Assembly (NCBI GenBank): GCA_964494345.1
Contig: CAZBSI010000001.1
Location: forward strand, 434,001-498,000
DNA from: DTKD01 sp964494345
Lineage (GTDB): Bacteria; Armatimonadota; UBA5829
DNA length: 64,000 nucleotides
Direction: 5' to 3'
The notes under the pieces are model-generated. The model saw only the letters and a list, made by a program, of their open reading frames with translations. It ran no database searches and was not told the DNA's origin. This document shows, in pieces, positions 43,457-51,700 of the stretch. How positions within the stretch are numbered: the first letter of the stretch is position 1; each line of letters begins with the position of its first letter. The translations under genes and the position numbers were made by a program.

Positions 43457-43693
43457 ATGAGTACGTTTTTGATTGCACTTCAAGTTATTAGCGCTCTCGC
43501 TCTTATAGGGATAGTAATGTCCCAGGCAACGAAGAGTGAGGGGCTTTCGGGCACAATCGGTGGCAAGTCGGAGTCTGCATTCCAGGGTAAGCCTGGGTTG
43601 GAGGACAAGCTCGGCGAGATCACCAAATGGGCGGCGGTATTCTTTATGGTTACCAGCGCTCTGGTCGCTTACGTGCTGCCGATGGCGCGCTAA
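43457..43693 (+). CDS. secG: Preprotein translocase subunit SecG
   Basis: SecG assists the SecYE channel. The 78-residue protein has two TM segments (about 3-22 and 53-73) around the conserved loop VMSQATKSEGLSGTIGG... KPGLEDKLGEITKW. The ATG at 43457 gives the family N-terminus; a GTG at 43442 is possible. A terminator hairpin follows. Its placement after two tatA genes clusters protein export functions. Confidence 0.9.
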   Translation: MSTFLIALQVISALALIGIVMSQATKSEGLSGTIGGKSESAFQGKPGLEDKLGEITKWAAVFFMVTSALVAYVLPMAR

Positions 43694-43715
43694 GATTCAC
43701 TATAATAACGAAACA

Positions 43716-43747
43716 GCCCGCGTATCTACGGGATTCGCGGGTGTTTT
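43716..43747 (+). terminator. Terminator of secG
   Basis: GCCCGCG and CGCGGGT pair across a 13-base loop and are followed by GTTTT. Confidence 0.6.
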
Positions 43748-43765
43748 GGTGTACGGGGGACAATC

Positions 43766-43933
43766 TCAGGCGGCTTTCTTTTCGACTACTTTTACTTCTT
43801 CTGGACAATCTGAGCAATCGGTGAGGTCGCAATCGAAGCACTTATCGTCAGGGGCTTGTGCTGCCGTTGCGTAAAGATAGGCATACAAAGAAACACAGCC
43901 TACAACCCATCCAATTGCTATTCCTATCCACAT
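43766..43933 (-). CDS. Small single-TM protein with a Cys-rich tail
   Basis: This 55-residue protein begins MWIGIAIGWVVGCVSLYAYLY, one TM helix, then AAQAPDDKCFDCDLTDCSDCPEE with four cysteines in a CxxC-x4-CxxC pattern, then a Lys-rich end. GGAGG lies nine bases before the ATG at 43933. The cysteines could bind a metal or Fe-S cluster on the membrane. I do not recognise a named family; proteins of similar layout are annotated as FeoB-associated, but feoB is far away here. Confidence 0.65.
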   Translation of the reverse strand: MWIGIAIGWVVGCVSLYAYLYATAAQAPDDKCFDCDLTDCSDCPEEVKVVEKKAA

Positions 43934-44046
43934 CTGAAAAGTCCTCCAACAAGGATTATCGGAAGATAATGTCCGCATCATCAGCACTTAGATTCGCCCA
44001 CTTTGACTTCCATATAAAAATATATTCTGTTATTATCATTTGACAC

Positions 44047-44075
44047 TTGCTTAAGATGGGTTCGCGGCCTATAAT
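44047..44075 (+). promoter_or_regulatory. Probable promoter of trpB2
   Basis: TTGCTT (44047-44052), a 17-base spacer and a perfect TATAAT (44070-44075) lie about 48 bases before the ATG. Confidence 0.5.
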
Positions 44076-44122
44076 TAAAGGCAGAGCTTATGTTAAAGAT
44101 TTAAGCATGAAGGAGGCTAGAA

Positions 44123-45427
44123 ATGGAGCGACGCCAGTTCTTGTTGGCGCAGAGCGATATTCCCACTGAGTGGTATAATATCGCCGCTGATCTCGGGGAA
44201 CCGCCCCCGCCGCCGCTGCATCCTGCTACCCAGCAGCCGTGCACACTGGATGACCTGACACCCATTTTCCCGATGGGCGTTCTTGAGCAAGAAATGAGCA
44301 CCGAAAGATGGATCAAGATTCCGGAACCGGTGCTGGAGAAGCTGGCGTTGTGGCGACCTAGCCCTTTGTATAGAGCAGTTGCGCTTGAGAAGGCTTTGGG
44401 CACTCCGGCGAAGATTTTCTACAAATACGAAGGCTCAAGTCCGGCCGGCAGCCACAAACTTAACACGGCCATTGCGCAGGCATACTACAATAAAATCGAA
44501 GGCACCACTCGTATCGCAACTGAGACAGGAGCAGGACAGTGGGGCGCGGCGCTGTCGATTGCCTGTAGCTTTTTTGGCTTGGGCTGCACCGTGTATATGG
44601 TCAAATGCAGCTACTATCAGAAGCCTTATAGAAGGTCGATGATGCACGCGTTTGGTGGTGAAGTCTACCCCAGCCCCAGCGAGAAGACTGAATGTGGCCG
44701 GAAGATTCTTGCTGCGGATCCGGATTGTCCGGGCAGCCTGGGTATGGCGATAAGCGAGGCAATTGAGGATACGCTGGCGCATGACGACGTCAAATATTCT
44801 CTCGGAAGCGTGCTCAATCATGTTATTCTGCACCAGACTATAATCGGTCTTGAAGCCAAGAAGCAGTTGGAGCTGGCCGGAGTTTATCCGGATGTTGTCA
44901 TAGGCTGTGTCGGTGGCGGCAGCAACTTCGGCGGAATCGTGATGCCGTTTATGGCTGACAAAATCGCTGGCAAAGACGTCCGTGCCGTTGCTGTGGAGCC
45001 TAAGGCTTGTCCGACGATTACGGCAGGCGCCTATAAATATGACTTCGGTGACACTGCTGAGATGACACCCTTGCTTAAGATGCACTCTTTGGGCGCGGGT
45101 TTTGTGCCTCCGGCTATACACGCTGGCGGGTTGAGATATCACGGAATGGCGCCTCTCGTGAGCCTTCTTGTAGACAAGGGGCTAATCGAAGCGGAGGCAT
45201 TGGATCAGATGGATATCTTCGAATCTGCGCTGAAGTTTGCCCGCTCCGAGGGTATCATAGTTGCACCGGAATCTGCACACGCGGTTCATCAGGCCGTAGT
45301 TGAGGCAAACAAAGCAAAGGAAGAGGGCAAAGAGAGGGTTATTCTCTTTAATCTCAGCGGCCACGGATTCCTTGACCTCGGTGCCTACGATTCGTATTTC
45401 GCCGACAGGCTGTGCAGCACTGCGTAA
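44123..45427 (+). CDS. trpB: TrpB2-type tryptophan synthase beta chain
   Basis: This is the longer TrpB2 form (434 aa). The N-terminal extension DIPTEWYNIAADLGEPPPPPLHP is diagnostic. The PLP lysine is in GSHKLNTA, followed by ETGAGQWG, the phosphate loop GCVGGGSNFGG, and a C-terminal LSGHGFLDL. TrpB2 enzymes convert indole and serine to tryptophan, often without TrpA; no trpA or other trp gene is nearby, so indole salvage is plausible. AAGGAGG precedes the ATG. Confidence 0.93.
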   Translation: MERRQFLLAQSDIPTEWYNIAADLGEPPPPPLHPATQQPCTLDDLTPIFPMGVLEQEMSTERWIKIPEPVLEKLALWRPSPLYRAVALEKALGTPAKIFYKYEGSSPAGSHKLNTAIAQAYYNKIEGTTRIATETGAGQWGAALSIACSFFGLGCTVYMVKCSYYQKPYRRSMMHAFGGEVYPSPSEKTECGRKILAADPDCPGSLGMAISEAIEDTLAHDDVKYSLGSVLNHVILHQTIIGLEAKKQLELAGVYPDVVIGCVGGGSNFGGIVMPFMADKIAGKDVRAVAVEPKACPTITAGAYKYDFGDTAEMTPLLKMHSLGAGFVPPAIHAGGLRYHGMAPLVSLLVDKGLIEAEALDQMDIFESALKFARSEGIIVAPESAHAVHQAVVEANKAKEEGKERVILFNLSGHGFLDLGAYDSYFADRLCSTA

Positions 45428-45474
45428 GCAGGTAAGCTGATTGTCAATGTCGAACTTCATAGTGGACAGAACAC

Positions 45475-45502
45475 CGGGCCGGTTCCAACAGGAATCGGCC
45501 CG
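45475..45502 (+). other. Strong intergenic hairpin before the TIM-barrel isomerase
   Basis: CGGGCCGGTTCC-AACA-GGAATCGGCCCG forms a twelve-pair stem with one G-T pair, ending 14 bases before the ATG at 45517. There is no T-run. It may stabilise or cut the trpB2 message, or limit access to the next SD. Confidence 0.55.
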
Positions 45503-45516
45503 CATCCGAGGATATC

Positions 45517-46347
45517 ATGAAGTTCGCCATTTGCAACGAGATGTTCGAAGGCTGGCCGTTTGAGGATGTCTGTACAGCGGCTGGAGAAATTGGCTATTCC
45601 GGAATTGAGATCGCCCCTTTCACTCTCGGCAAACCAATTGTCGAATTGTCCAGAAGTGAACGCACATCCATTCAACATATCGCAAAAGAAGCGGGGCTTA
45701 GCGTAGTCGGTCTGCACTGGTGCCTCGCAAATACCACTGGTCTTCACCTCACCTCCCCTGATAAGACGGTTCGAGACCGTACCACAGAATATCTTACTGA
45801 GCTGATAAATCTGTGCGCGGATATTGGCGGCGAGGTAATCGTATTTGGCTCCCCTAAACAGCGCAATTCGCTGCCCGGTGTCAGCGCTGAACAGGCGCAC
45901 GAATACGCCATTGACGTTTTTCGCAGTATCGTGCCAGTTCTTGAAAACCGAGGTGTTACGCTGGCTCTGGAACCGTTATCTCCAACGGAGACTGATTTTG
46001 TAAACACAGCCGGGCAAGCTCAAGAGATTATTACCGAAATTGATTCGCCACGCTTTGGTCTGACTCTTGATGTCAAAGCGATGTCGTCAGAATCTATCCC
46101 TATAGAACAAATTATCCGGGAAAACAAAGGCTCATTAAAACATTTCCACGCCAATGACGCTAACTTGAGAGGGCCGGGGTTTGGGGATACTGATTTTACG
46201 CCTATAGCCGCTGCACTTAACGAGGTCAATTATGACGGCTGGGTCTCAGTAGAGGTCTTCGATTTTAGCCCGGACCCGATAACTATCGCAACTAAGTCCA
46301 TACAATATCTCAGAGAAGTCTTTGAAGCAGAGAGGAGCAAGCTATGA
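45517..46347 (+). CDS. Sugar phosphate isomerase/epimerase (xylose-isomerase-like TIM barrel)
   Basis: This 276-residue protein has the AP_endonuc_2 barrel: AICNEMFEGWPFEDVC, GYSGIEIAPFTLG, GLHWCLANTTG, the metal-ligand segments LALEPLSPTETDF, GLTLDVKAMSS, HFHANDANLRGPG and VSVEVFDFSPDP. Such enzymes isomerise or epimerise sugars or cyclitols. The ATG of the DUF6807 gene overlaps its end (4 bp), so the two are a functional pair, probably for a plant or algal sugar derivative. The substrate is unknown. Confidence 0.85.
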   Translation: MKFAICNEMFEGWPFEDVCTAAGEIGYSGIEIAPFTLGKPIVELSRSERTSIQHIAKEAGLSVVGLHWCLANTTGLHLTSPDKTVRDRTTEYLTELINLCADIGGEVIVFGSPKQRNSLPGVSAEQAHEYAIDVFRSIVPVLENRGVTLALEPLSPTETDFVNTAGQAQEIITEIDSPRFGLTLDVKAMSSESIPIEQIIRENKGSLKHFHANDANLRGPGFGDTDFTPIAAALNEVNYDGWVSVEVFDFSPDPITIATKSIQYLREVFEAERSKL

Positions 46348-47480
46348 ATATTAAAATCACCGCCGGACCACATTCTTATGTAAATTGTCCGCTTAAGGTT
46401 CGCATAGACGTTCCTGACCTTGGATATGGAGAGGCTTCGCTGGTGGATGCGGCGGAGAATCGCACGGTATGCCAGATATTTAACGAGTGCGGAGTCGACC
46501 ATGTGGCCTGGGTAGAGCCTAATATGGCGCCTGGGGAAACCAGGACTTACCGTCTGGAGACATCGCCGGCCGGATCGGTCGGTGGAGTTGAGATTGAGGA
46601 TATCGGCGAGGGCCGGCTGGAGGTCAGAATCGGCGGCAAATTGTTCACCAGATATCACTATGGCGAGCAATGGGCCAGGCCATTTCTATATCCGTTCATT
46701 GGGCCCAAAGACACGCCTGTTACACGTGCATATCCCATGAGAGACGATGTAGAGGGGGAAGACAGAGATCATCCTCATCACAGGTCGGTCTGGGTTGCTC
46801 ACGGTAAGATCAACGGCACCGACAACTGGAGCGAGATGGAGGGCCATGCCTTTATACGCCACAGAAAGTTTGAGGAAGTGACCGGAGGCTCGGTATTCGG
46901 GCGGATAAGGGCCGTGAATTACTGGGTCAACTCCGATGGCGCTAAAGAGATGGAGGAAGTGCGGGAGATGACCTTTTTCAACCTCGAATCGGAACGCCTG
47001 GTCGATATGCGGATGAAGTTCGAGGCAAGCGATGGCGAGGTTTGCATCGGCGATACCAAAGAGGGTGGGGTGCTGTCGATTCGAGTGGCCAGCTCAATGA
47101 ATGGCAACAAAGGCGGACTGATTACCAACGTCTACGGCGGGGTGACCGAATCAGAAACCTGGGGAAAACCGGCGAACTGGGTGGATTATTCCGGCCCCGT
47201 TGGCTCTGAGACAATGGGAATTGCTGTGATGGATCATCCATCAAGCTTCCGATATCCTACGCGCTGGCACGTACGCGACTACGGCCTGTTCACTGCAAAC
47301 CCATTTGCTCTAAGCGATTATGAGCCGGAGCGAGGTATTAAGGGCGACTATACTATGCGAAACGGTGAGCGCATTAATTTTGCATATCGCATCTACGTTC
47401 ACGAAGGTGGCGTCGATCATGCCAATGTGCGAGATCGTTACCTTGGCTTTGTTTCGCCGCCGAAAGTTGAGGTTATTTAA
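46344..47480 (+). CDS. DUF6807 (PmoA-family) protein
   Basis: This 378-residue cytosolic protein matches the DUF6807 group, often mislabelled methane oxygenase PmoA. The hallmark histidine block is DHPHHRSVWVAHG near residue 147, with RPFLYPFIGPKDTPVTRAYP just before it and GIAVMDHPSSFRYPTRWHVRDYGLFTANPF (in pieces) near the end. The family recurs in carbohydrate gene clusters of Planctomycetes and relatives. It is translationally coupled to a sugar isomerase. It has no membrane helices, so it is not a methane monooxygenase subunit. Confidence 0.85.
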   Translation: MNIKITAGPHSYVNCPLKVRIDVPDLGYGEASLVDAAENRTVCQIFNECGVDHVAWVEPNMAPGETRTYRLETSPAGSVGGVEIEDIGEGRLEVRIGGKLFTRYHYGEQWARPFLYPFIGPKDTPVTRAYPMRDDVEGEDRDHPHHRSVWVAHGKINGTDNWSEMEGHAFIRHRKFEEVTGGSVFGRIRAVNYWVNSDGAKEMEEVREMTFFNLESERLVDMRMKFEASDGEVCIGDTKEGGVLSIRVASSMNGNKGGLITNVYGGVTESETWGKPANWVDYSGPVGSETMGIAVMDHPSSFRYPTRWHVRDYGLFTANPFALSDYEPERGIKGDYTMRNGERINFAYRIYVHEGGVDHANVRDRYLGFVSPPKVEVI

Positions 47481-47488
47481 ATCTGAAA

Positions 47489-48712
47489 TTATAGACCGCG
47501 CAACACGGCATCGGTCATTTTGGCTACCCGCGCCATCTCTTTGACGTCGTGGACGCGGACTATATCGGCGCCTTTTGCTATCGATAGTGCGACAGTGGCG
47601 GCTGTGCCTTCTATTCTTTCATTGGCAGGCAGGCCGCCGAGCGCTTTGCCTATAGTGGACTTTCGAGAAGTGCCGACCATAATCGGACGACCCAGCGACT
47701 TCAGTTCCGCGAGCCTCCGTAGTATCTCCAGGTTGTGATTTGGAGTCTTTCCGAATCCTATGCCTGGATCGACTATCAGCAGCTTTTCATCCACACCAGC
47801 CTCCATCAGCGCCTTTATCCTGCCGCGCAGCCAGCCGACAATTTCTCCCATCAAGTCATTGTAGCTGGGGTCGATTTGCATGTCTTTGGGGGTGCCGAGA
47901 ATATGCATTAATATGGCCGGGCATTGGCGCTGTGCCAGCAGTTCAGGCATCTCGGGGTCGAATGTAGCCGCGCTGATATCGTTGACAATTGAGGCGCCGG
48001 CATCCAGAGCTGCTCTCGCAACTTCGGCTCTGTAGGTGTCGATTGATACAGGTTTGTTGATACTCTTTGTCAGGCACTGAATAATCGGCGCGATGCGGTT
48101 GATTTCTTCTGCGATAGAGACTTCTTCCGCACCCGATCTCGTAGATTGCCCACCTACATCGATGATATCCGCCCCGTCTTCCACCATTTTCAGTGCGCTG
48201 CCGATGGCATCATCTTGCGATTTATATTTTCCGCCATCAGAAAACGAATCGGGTGTGACGTTGAGTATCCCCATCACCAGCGTTCGGTGGCCTATGGCTT
48301 GGTATATTGAAGCCATCAGCGATGGTTGCACACTGGGTAGTGTGGGGGTGTTATCGAAGTGGCGAATGGCCGCCTCTATCTCTACAGCCAGTTCATCACA
48401 GCCGAATCCCTGCTCTCTTAGCGCCAGCAGCGCTCGCTGGTAGTGTTTTCGCGTGCCCGTTAATATAACATCGGTACGGTCGACTTTTGCGGTTATAATA
48501 TCTCTGCTGACCACTGCGTCGCCGCCGTTGGATAGAAAAGTCTCTTTGAGTATATGCGCGATTGGCCGTCGGACTGCTTCGAGTTTGACCAGATAATGCC
48601 TGGACTTGGGAAGCATGTGTCGTATCCCGGCCTCTTCCGCATTGACCCGCACCATCTCAGCGATTATTTCGGCATCAGTATTCAGAGATAAAACCCGAGC
48701 GTTGTGTGCCAT
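47489..48712 (-). CDS. folP: Dihydropteroate synthase with N-terminal extension
   Basis: DHPS condenses p-aminobenzoate with the pterin pyrophosphate in folate synthesis. The C-terminal 270 residues hold the barrel: MGILNVTPDSFSDGGKY, IIDVGGQSTRSGAEEVS, NDISAATFDPEM, ILMHILGTPKDMQ, GIGFGKTPNHNLEILR and RVHDVKEMA. About 135 extra N-terminal residues match the long DHPS form found in several Terrabacteria. The ATG at 48712 has GAGGGGG upstream; the longer frame from 48775 is not needed. 407 residues. Confidence 0.93.
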   Translation of the reverse strand: MAHNARVLSLNTDAEIIAEMVRVNAEEAGIRHMLPKSRHYLVKLEAVRRPIAHILKETFLSNGGDAVVSRDIITAKVDRTDVILTGTRKHYQRALLALREQGFGCDELAVEIEAAIRHFDNTPTLPSVQPSLMASIYQAIGHRTLVMGILNVTPDSFSDGGKYKSQDDAIGSALKMVEDGADIIDVGGQSTRSGAEEVSIAEEINRIAPIIQCLTKSINKPVSIDTYRAEVARAALDAGASIVNDISAATFDPEMPELLAQRQCPAILMHILGTPKDMQIDPSYNDLMGEIVGWLRGRIKALMEAGVDEKLLIVDPGIGFGKTPNHNLEILRRLAELKSLGRPIMVGTSRKSTIGKALGGLPANERIEGTAATVALSIAKGADIVRVHDVKEMARVAKMTDAVLRGL

Positions 48713-48813
48713 AATCCCCCTCTTTTCGGCTTCTTGCAGTCCGGAACCTGCTATTATTACCAGCACAAACGGCACAGGTGTTGCATAAATATTAACCGTA
48801 AGGAGAATTGTTT

Positions 48814-48951
48814 ATGCCTGGTATTTCACCTGTACGTGTTTTAATTCGAGTCGATACACACGCCGACCGAATCCGCAGATCTCGAATCTCAAAATGGATC
48901 AATTATGAAAGGCAGCTATCCGGTCTCTGGGAAACCTGCTATTTTATATAA
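48814..48951 (+). CDS. Candidate 45-residue Arg-rich small protein
   Basis: A short frame beginning MPGISPVRVLIRVDTHADRI has AAGGAG eight bases before its ATG, a better ribosome site than most genes here. The predicted product is basic in the middle (RIRRSRISKW) and contains two Trp. It lies between divergent folP and convergent mtnP, overlapping the 3' end of mtnP by 8 bp. No family is recognised, and short frames can arise by chance. Confidence 0.4.
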   Translation: MPGISPVRVLIRVDTHADRIRRSRISKWINYERQLSGLWETCYFI

Positions 48952-49723
48952 TGAGTCCTCTATTTGAACGGCATGTGCACTGACGCGATTTGGGAAATCT
49001 TTTCATCGCGGTCATAAGCACGCTTTGCAGCCGGATCATTGATTCGGCCATCTCAGCACGAACGTCGTCGTGGCTGAGATTCGCGTTTCCGATTCCGGTT
49101 GCAAAATTTGTGACTATCGCAACTGCTCCATAACACAGGCCGGCTTCTTTGGCCAAAATCACTTCAGGCACGTTGGTCATTCCGACAACATCCGCACCCC
49201 AGGAAGCGTAAAGCCGTATCTCCGCCGGTGATTCGTATCTCGGTCCTTCCACGCCGACATAAACGCCCTGTGTTCTATAATCCACCGACGCAGCCTCGCA
49301 GGCTTGGGTCAGCGATGATGAAGCGTGGGGACAATAAGGCTGCGAAAAATCCGTGTGGACGACGGGGCCTGTCTCAGCGTCGAAAAATGTGTCTACGCGG
49401 CGTTTAGTGAGGTCGATAAAATCCGAAAGGACTACGAACGAGCCTGGAGGCAAATCGGATTTAAGGGAACCCACCGCGCAGACTCCGAATACGACATCCA
49501 CGCCAATCGTGCACAGAGCCGCTATTTGAGCGCGGTAGTTGATGGTTCCGGGAGGCACAGAATGCTCGAACCCGTGCCTCGGTACAAAGACGACGCTTTG
49601 GCCTCCGAAATCTGCTTCCATAAGCTCAGCCGCTCCGAATCTGCTCTGTATCATCTGCTTGTGGCCGTCTGCGAAGCAAGCCATCTCGTCTATCCCGGTC
49701 CCACCGATCAAGCCAAAACGCAC
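48944..49723 (-). CDS. mtnP: MTAP/MTIP-family nucleoside phosphorylase
   Basis: This trimeric phosphorylase (259 aa) shows FGLIGGTG, the phosphate VPRHG (Arg49-His50), INYRAQI, GVEGPRYESPAEIR and GMTNVPEVILAKEAGLCY. The base-recognition segment reads VTNFATG; the key position is Asn206, as in 6-oxopurine enzymes, so methylthioinosine or other 6-oxopurine nucleosides are possible as well as methylthioadenosine. GTG at 49723 is seven bases after AGAGG and gives the normal N-terminus; ATG at 49729 is too near the SD. It is the second such phosphorylase in the window. Confidence 0.85.
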   Translation of the reverse strand: MRFGLIGGTGIDEMACFADGHKQMIQSRFGAAELMEADFGGQSVVFVPRHGFEHSVPPGTINYRAQIAALCTIGVDVVFGVCAVGSLKSDLPPGSFVVLSDFIDLTKRRVDTFFDAETGPVVHTDFSQPYCPHASSSLTQACEAASVDYRTQGVYVGVEGPRYESPAEIRLYASWGADVVGMTNVPEVILAKEAGLCYGAVAIVTNFATGIGNANLSHDDVRAEMAESMIRLQSVLMTAMKRFPKSRQCTCRSNRGLII

Positions 49724-49933
49724 ATTCATCACCTCTAATTGACATTCCATTATTGGCCTGATAAACTCCTTCATGTGTTAATATCTGAATTGTTGGCGGG
49801 ATAATAGAAAAGAATCTTTCAGGAACACTCGAATAGGTAGGTTCTTAGCCTGTCTTGGCTTAAGAAGTCATTGATAAGGTCACATAATCTATATTAGGAA
49901 ATATCATCAGTCGGATCAAGGGAGTGAAAGCTA

Positions 49934-50281
49934 ATGGAAATGGATCTCGTAATCAGTGTTCGTCACAACGGCACAATTCCGATAATTGACCTTTCAGGGG
50001 AAGTTGATGCCTACACATCGGCGAGATTTCGTGAAGCGATGGTAGAGCTTATTGATAATGGTTCTTCGAGCCTGGTTATTAGTATGCTCAAAGTGGAATA
50101 TATCGACAGCTCCGGGCTGGGCGCGCTAGTCGGCGGCCTCAAGAGGTCGACTGAAAACGGCGGGAAGATCGTTCTCGTCTGCGACAACCCGCAGATTCGC
50201 AAAGTCTTCGAGATCACTGGGCTTGAAAAGGTTTTCCCGATCTACGATGCTGAAGCCGATGCCGTCGGCGTGCTGGGCTAG
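49934..50281 (+). CDS. STAS-domain anti-sigma factor antagonist
   Basis: This 115-residue protein is a single SpoIIAA-like STAS domain: PIIDLSGEVDAYTSARFREAM, then VEYIDSSGLGALVGGLKR with the phosphorylatable Ser59, then IRKVFEITGLEKVFPIYD. Such proteins release a sigma factor or control a partner when unphosphorylated. No cognate kinase or sigma factor is adjacent. It lies upstream of a glycosyltransferase pair, so it may belong to their regulation. Confidence 0.92.
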   Translation: MEMDLVISVRHNGTIPIIDLSGEVDAYTSARFREAMVELIDNGSSSLVISMLKVEYIDSSGLGALVGGLKRSTENGGKIVLVCDNPQIRKVFEITGLEKVFPIYDAEADAVGVLG

Positions 50282-50373
50282 AAATCCGTATAAATGATAC
50301 TGACCACGAGCTATGACAGCATTTCGTGCTGACCAGGAAGGAGGCAGGCCCCACATAATGGGGCGTTGGGTGC

Positions 50374-51675
50374 ATGAGTGACACAAAAAACGACGCAAGT
50401 CAGGATATGACATTTGTCCCCGAAGAGTTCGCGTTGCGCGATGAAGTGAGGTGGCTCAAAAGCGAGGACCTCGATCTGTTCAGCTTCATCCGCCAGTCTA
50501 TGAACAAAATCGAACCCGCCTACGTCTCGACGTATCCTCCGAGCGAATGCGGGATCGCTACTTTCTGCAAAGACGTCGCAACATCGGTTGCCAAGTATAC
50601 GCCGTTCTCCAAACCCACCGTCATTGCAATCAAACGCGAGCACGAGATTGAACCTTACGAGAGGGTAGTGCGACATCAGATATTCAAAGAAGATCGGCAG
50701 TCGTATCTTGACGCGGCCAGGTATATCAACGATTCCTCGATAGACATCGTTAATTTGCAGCACGAATACGGCATATTCGGCGGGCCGGACGGCGAATATG
50801 TGCTGGACTTTCTTGAGGCGTTGAAGAAGCCTGTAGTGGCTACGATGCACACAGTATTGCATAGCCCAAGCCCGAATCAGAAGAGAATCACCCAGGAAAT
50901 CGGCCAGCTCTGCGACGTTATGGTGGTGATGGTAAAGACAGGGCGGCAGATTCTACTTGATAGTTATGCTGTTGATCCTGCAAAGATCACAGTCATCCCG
51001 CACGGGGTGCCTAATGTACACCGGGTCTCGGCTTCTACTGTCAAACGTGCGTTGGGAATGGCGGATAGACAGATAATCTCCACATTCGGTCTCATCAACC
51101 GGGGTAAGGGCATTGAGTACGTCATAAAGGCTATGCCTAAGATATTGGAGAAATTCCCGAATGCTACCTATCTGGTACTCGGTGAGACGCACCCCGGAGT
51201 CAGAAAGCACGAGGGCGAATCCTATCGAAATTACCTTACGGAAGTTATCAGTGAGCTGGGTCTGGAAGATCACGTCAGATTCAACAACCGGTTCCTATCG
51301 TTAAGCGAGCTGGTGAGATACCTTTGTGCGACGGATGTGTATATCACTCCGTATCTCAGCAAAGATCAAATCTCCAGTGGCACTTTGGCCTATGCTTTGG
51401 GCTGCGGCAAGGCGACTTTGAGCACGCCGTACCTGTATGCCGAAGAGGTTTTGGCCGACGGCAGGGGCATCTTAATTGATTTCCAATCTCCGGAAAGCAT
51501 TGCGGAAACTGTGATAAAGGTTCTGAGCGACAAGGATCTTCGAGAGAGCCTGGAATCTAATGCGTATAATTATGCGAGGCGGGCGGCGTGGTTTAACGTC
51601 GCGATCAGTTATCTTGACCTGTTCGATCGAGTATTGCGTATGTCCGGAGTAGTCAAACAGGAACCCGGCATATAA
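50374..51675 (+). CDS. Glycosyltransferase family 4 protein
   Basis: This 433-residue GT-B enzyme has YPPSECGIATFCKDVATSV near the N-terminus (a G-rich acceptor loop), IVNLQHEYGIFGG, VATMHTVLHSPS, and the C-terminal nucleotide-sugar half with STFGLINRGKGIEYVIKAM, YLVLGETHPG and TPYLSKDQISSGTLAYALGCGKA (in pieces). It probably elongates a surface or storage glycan. The next gene begins soon after its stop and is a conserved partner. Confidence 0.9.
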   Translation: MSDTKNDASQDMTFVPEEFALRDEVRWLKSEDLDLFSFIRQSMNKIEPAYVSTYPPSECGIATFCKDVATSVAKYTPFSKPTVIAIKREHEIEPYERVVRHQIFKEDRQSYLDAARYINDSSIDIVNLQHEYGIFGGPDGEYVLDFLEALKKPVVATMHTVLHSPSPNQKRITQEIGQLCDVMVVMVKTGRQILLDSYAVDPAKITVIPHGVPNVHRVSASTVKRALGMADRQIISTFGLINRGKGIEYVIKAMPKILEKFPNATYLVLGETHPGVRKHEGESYRNYLTEVISELGLEDHVRFNNRFLSLSELVRYLCATDVYITPYLSKDQISSGTLAYALGCGKATLSTPYLYAEEVLADGRGILIDFQSPESIAETVIKVLSDKDLRESLESNAYNYARRAAWFNVAISYLDLFDRVLRMSGVVKQEPGI

Positions 51676-51700
51676 CTCGTTACTCAAAAGGAGAGGACAA

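Noticed and set aside
44040..44075. TTGACA at 44040 as -35 for the TATAAT at 44070
   Set aside because: The spacing is 24 bases, too long; TTGCTT at 44047 has the right 17-base spacing.
44435..45142. 235-codon minus-strand frame across trpB2
   Set aside because: It is antisense to the conserved PLP enzyme; no ribosome site or motif.
46344..47480. Methane monooxygenase subunit
   Set aside because: The protein is soluble with no TM helices; PmoA is only a misleading family label for DUF6807.
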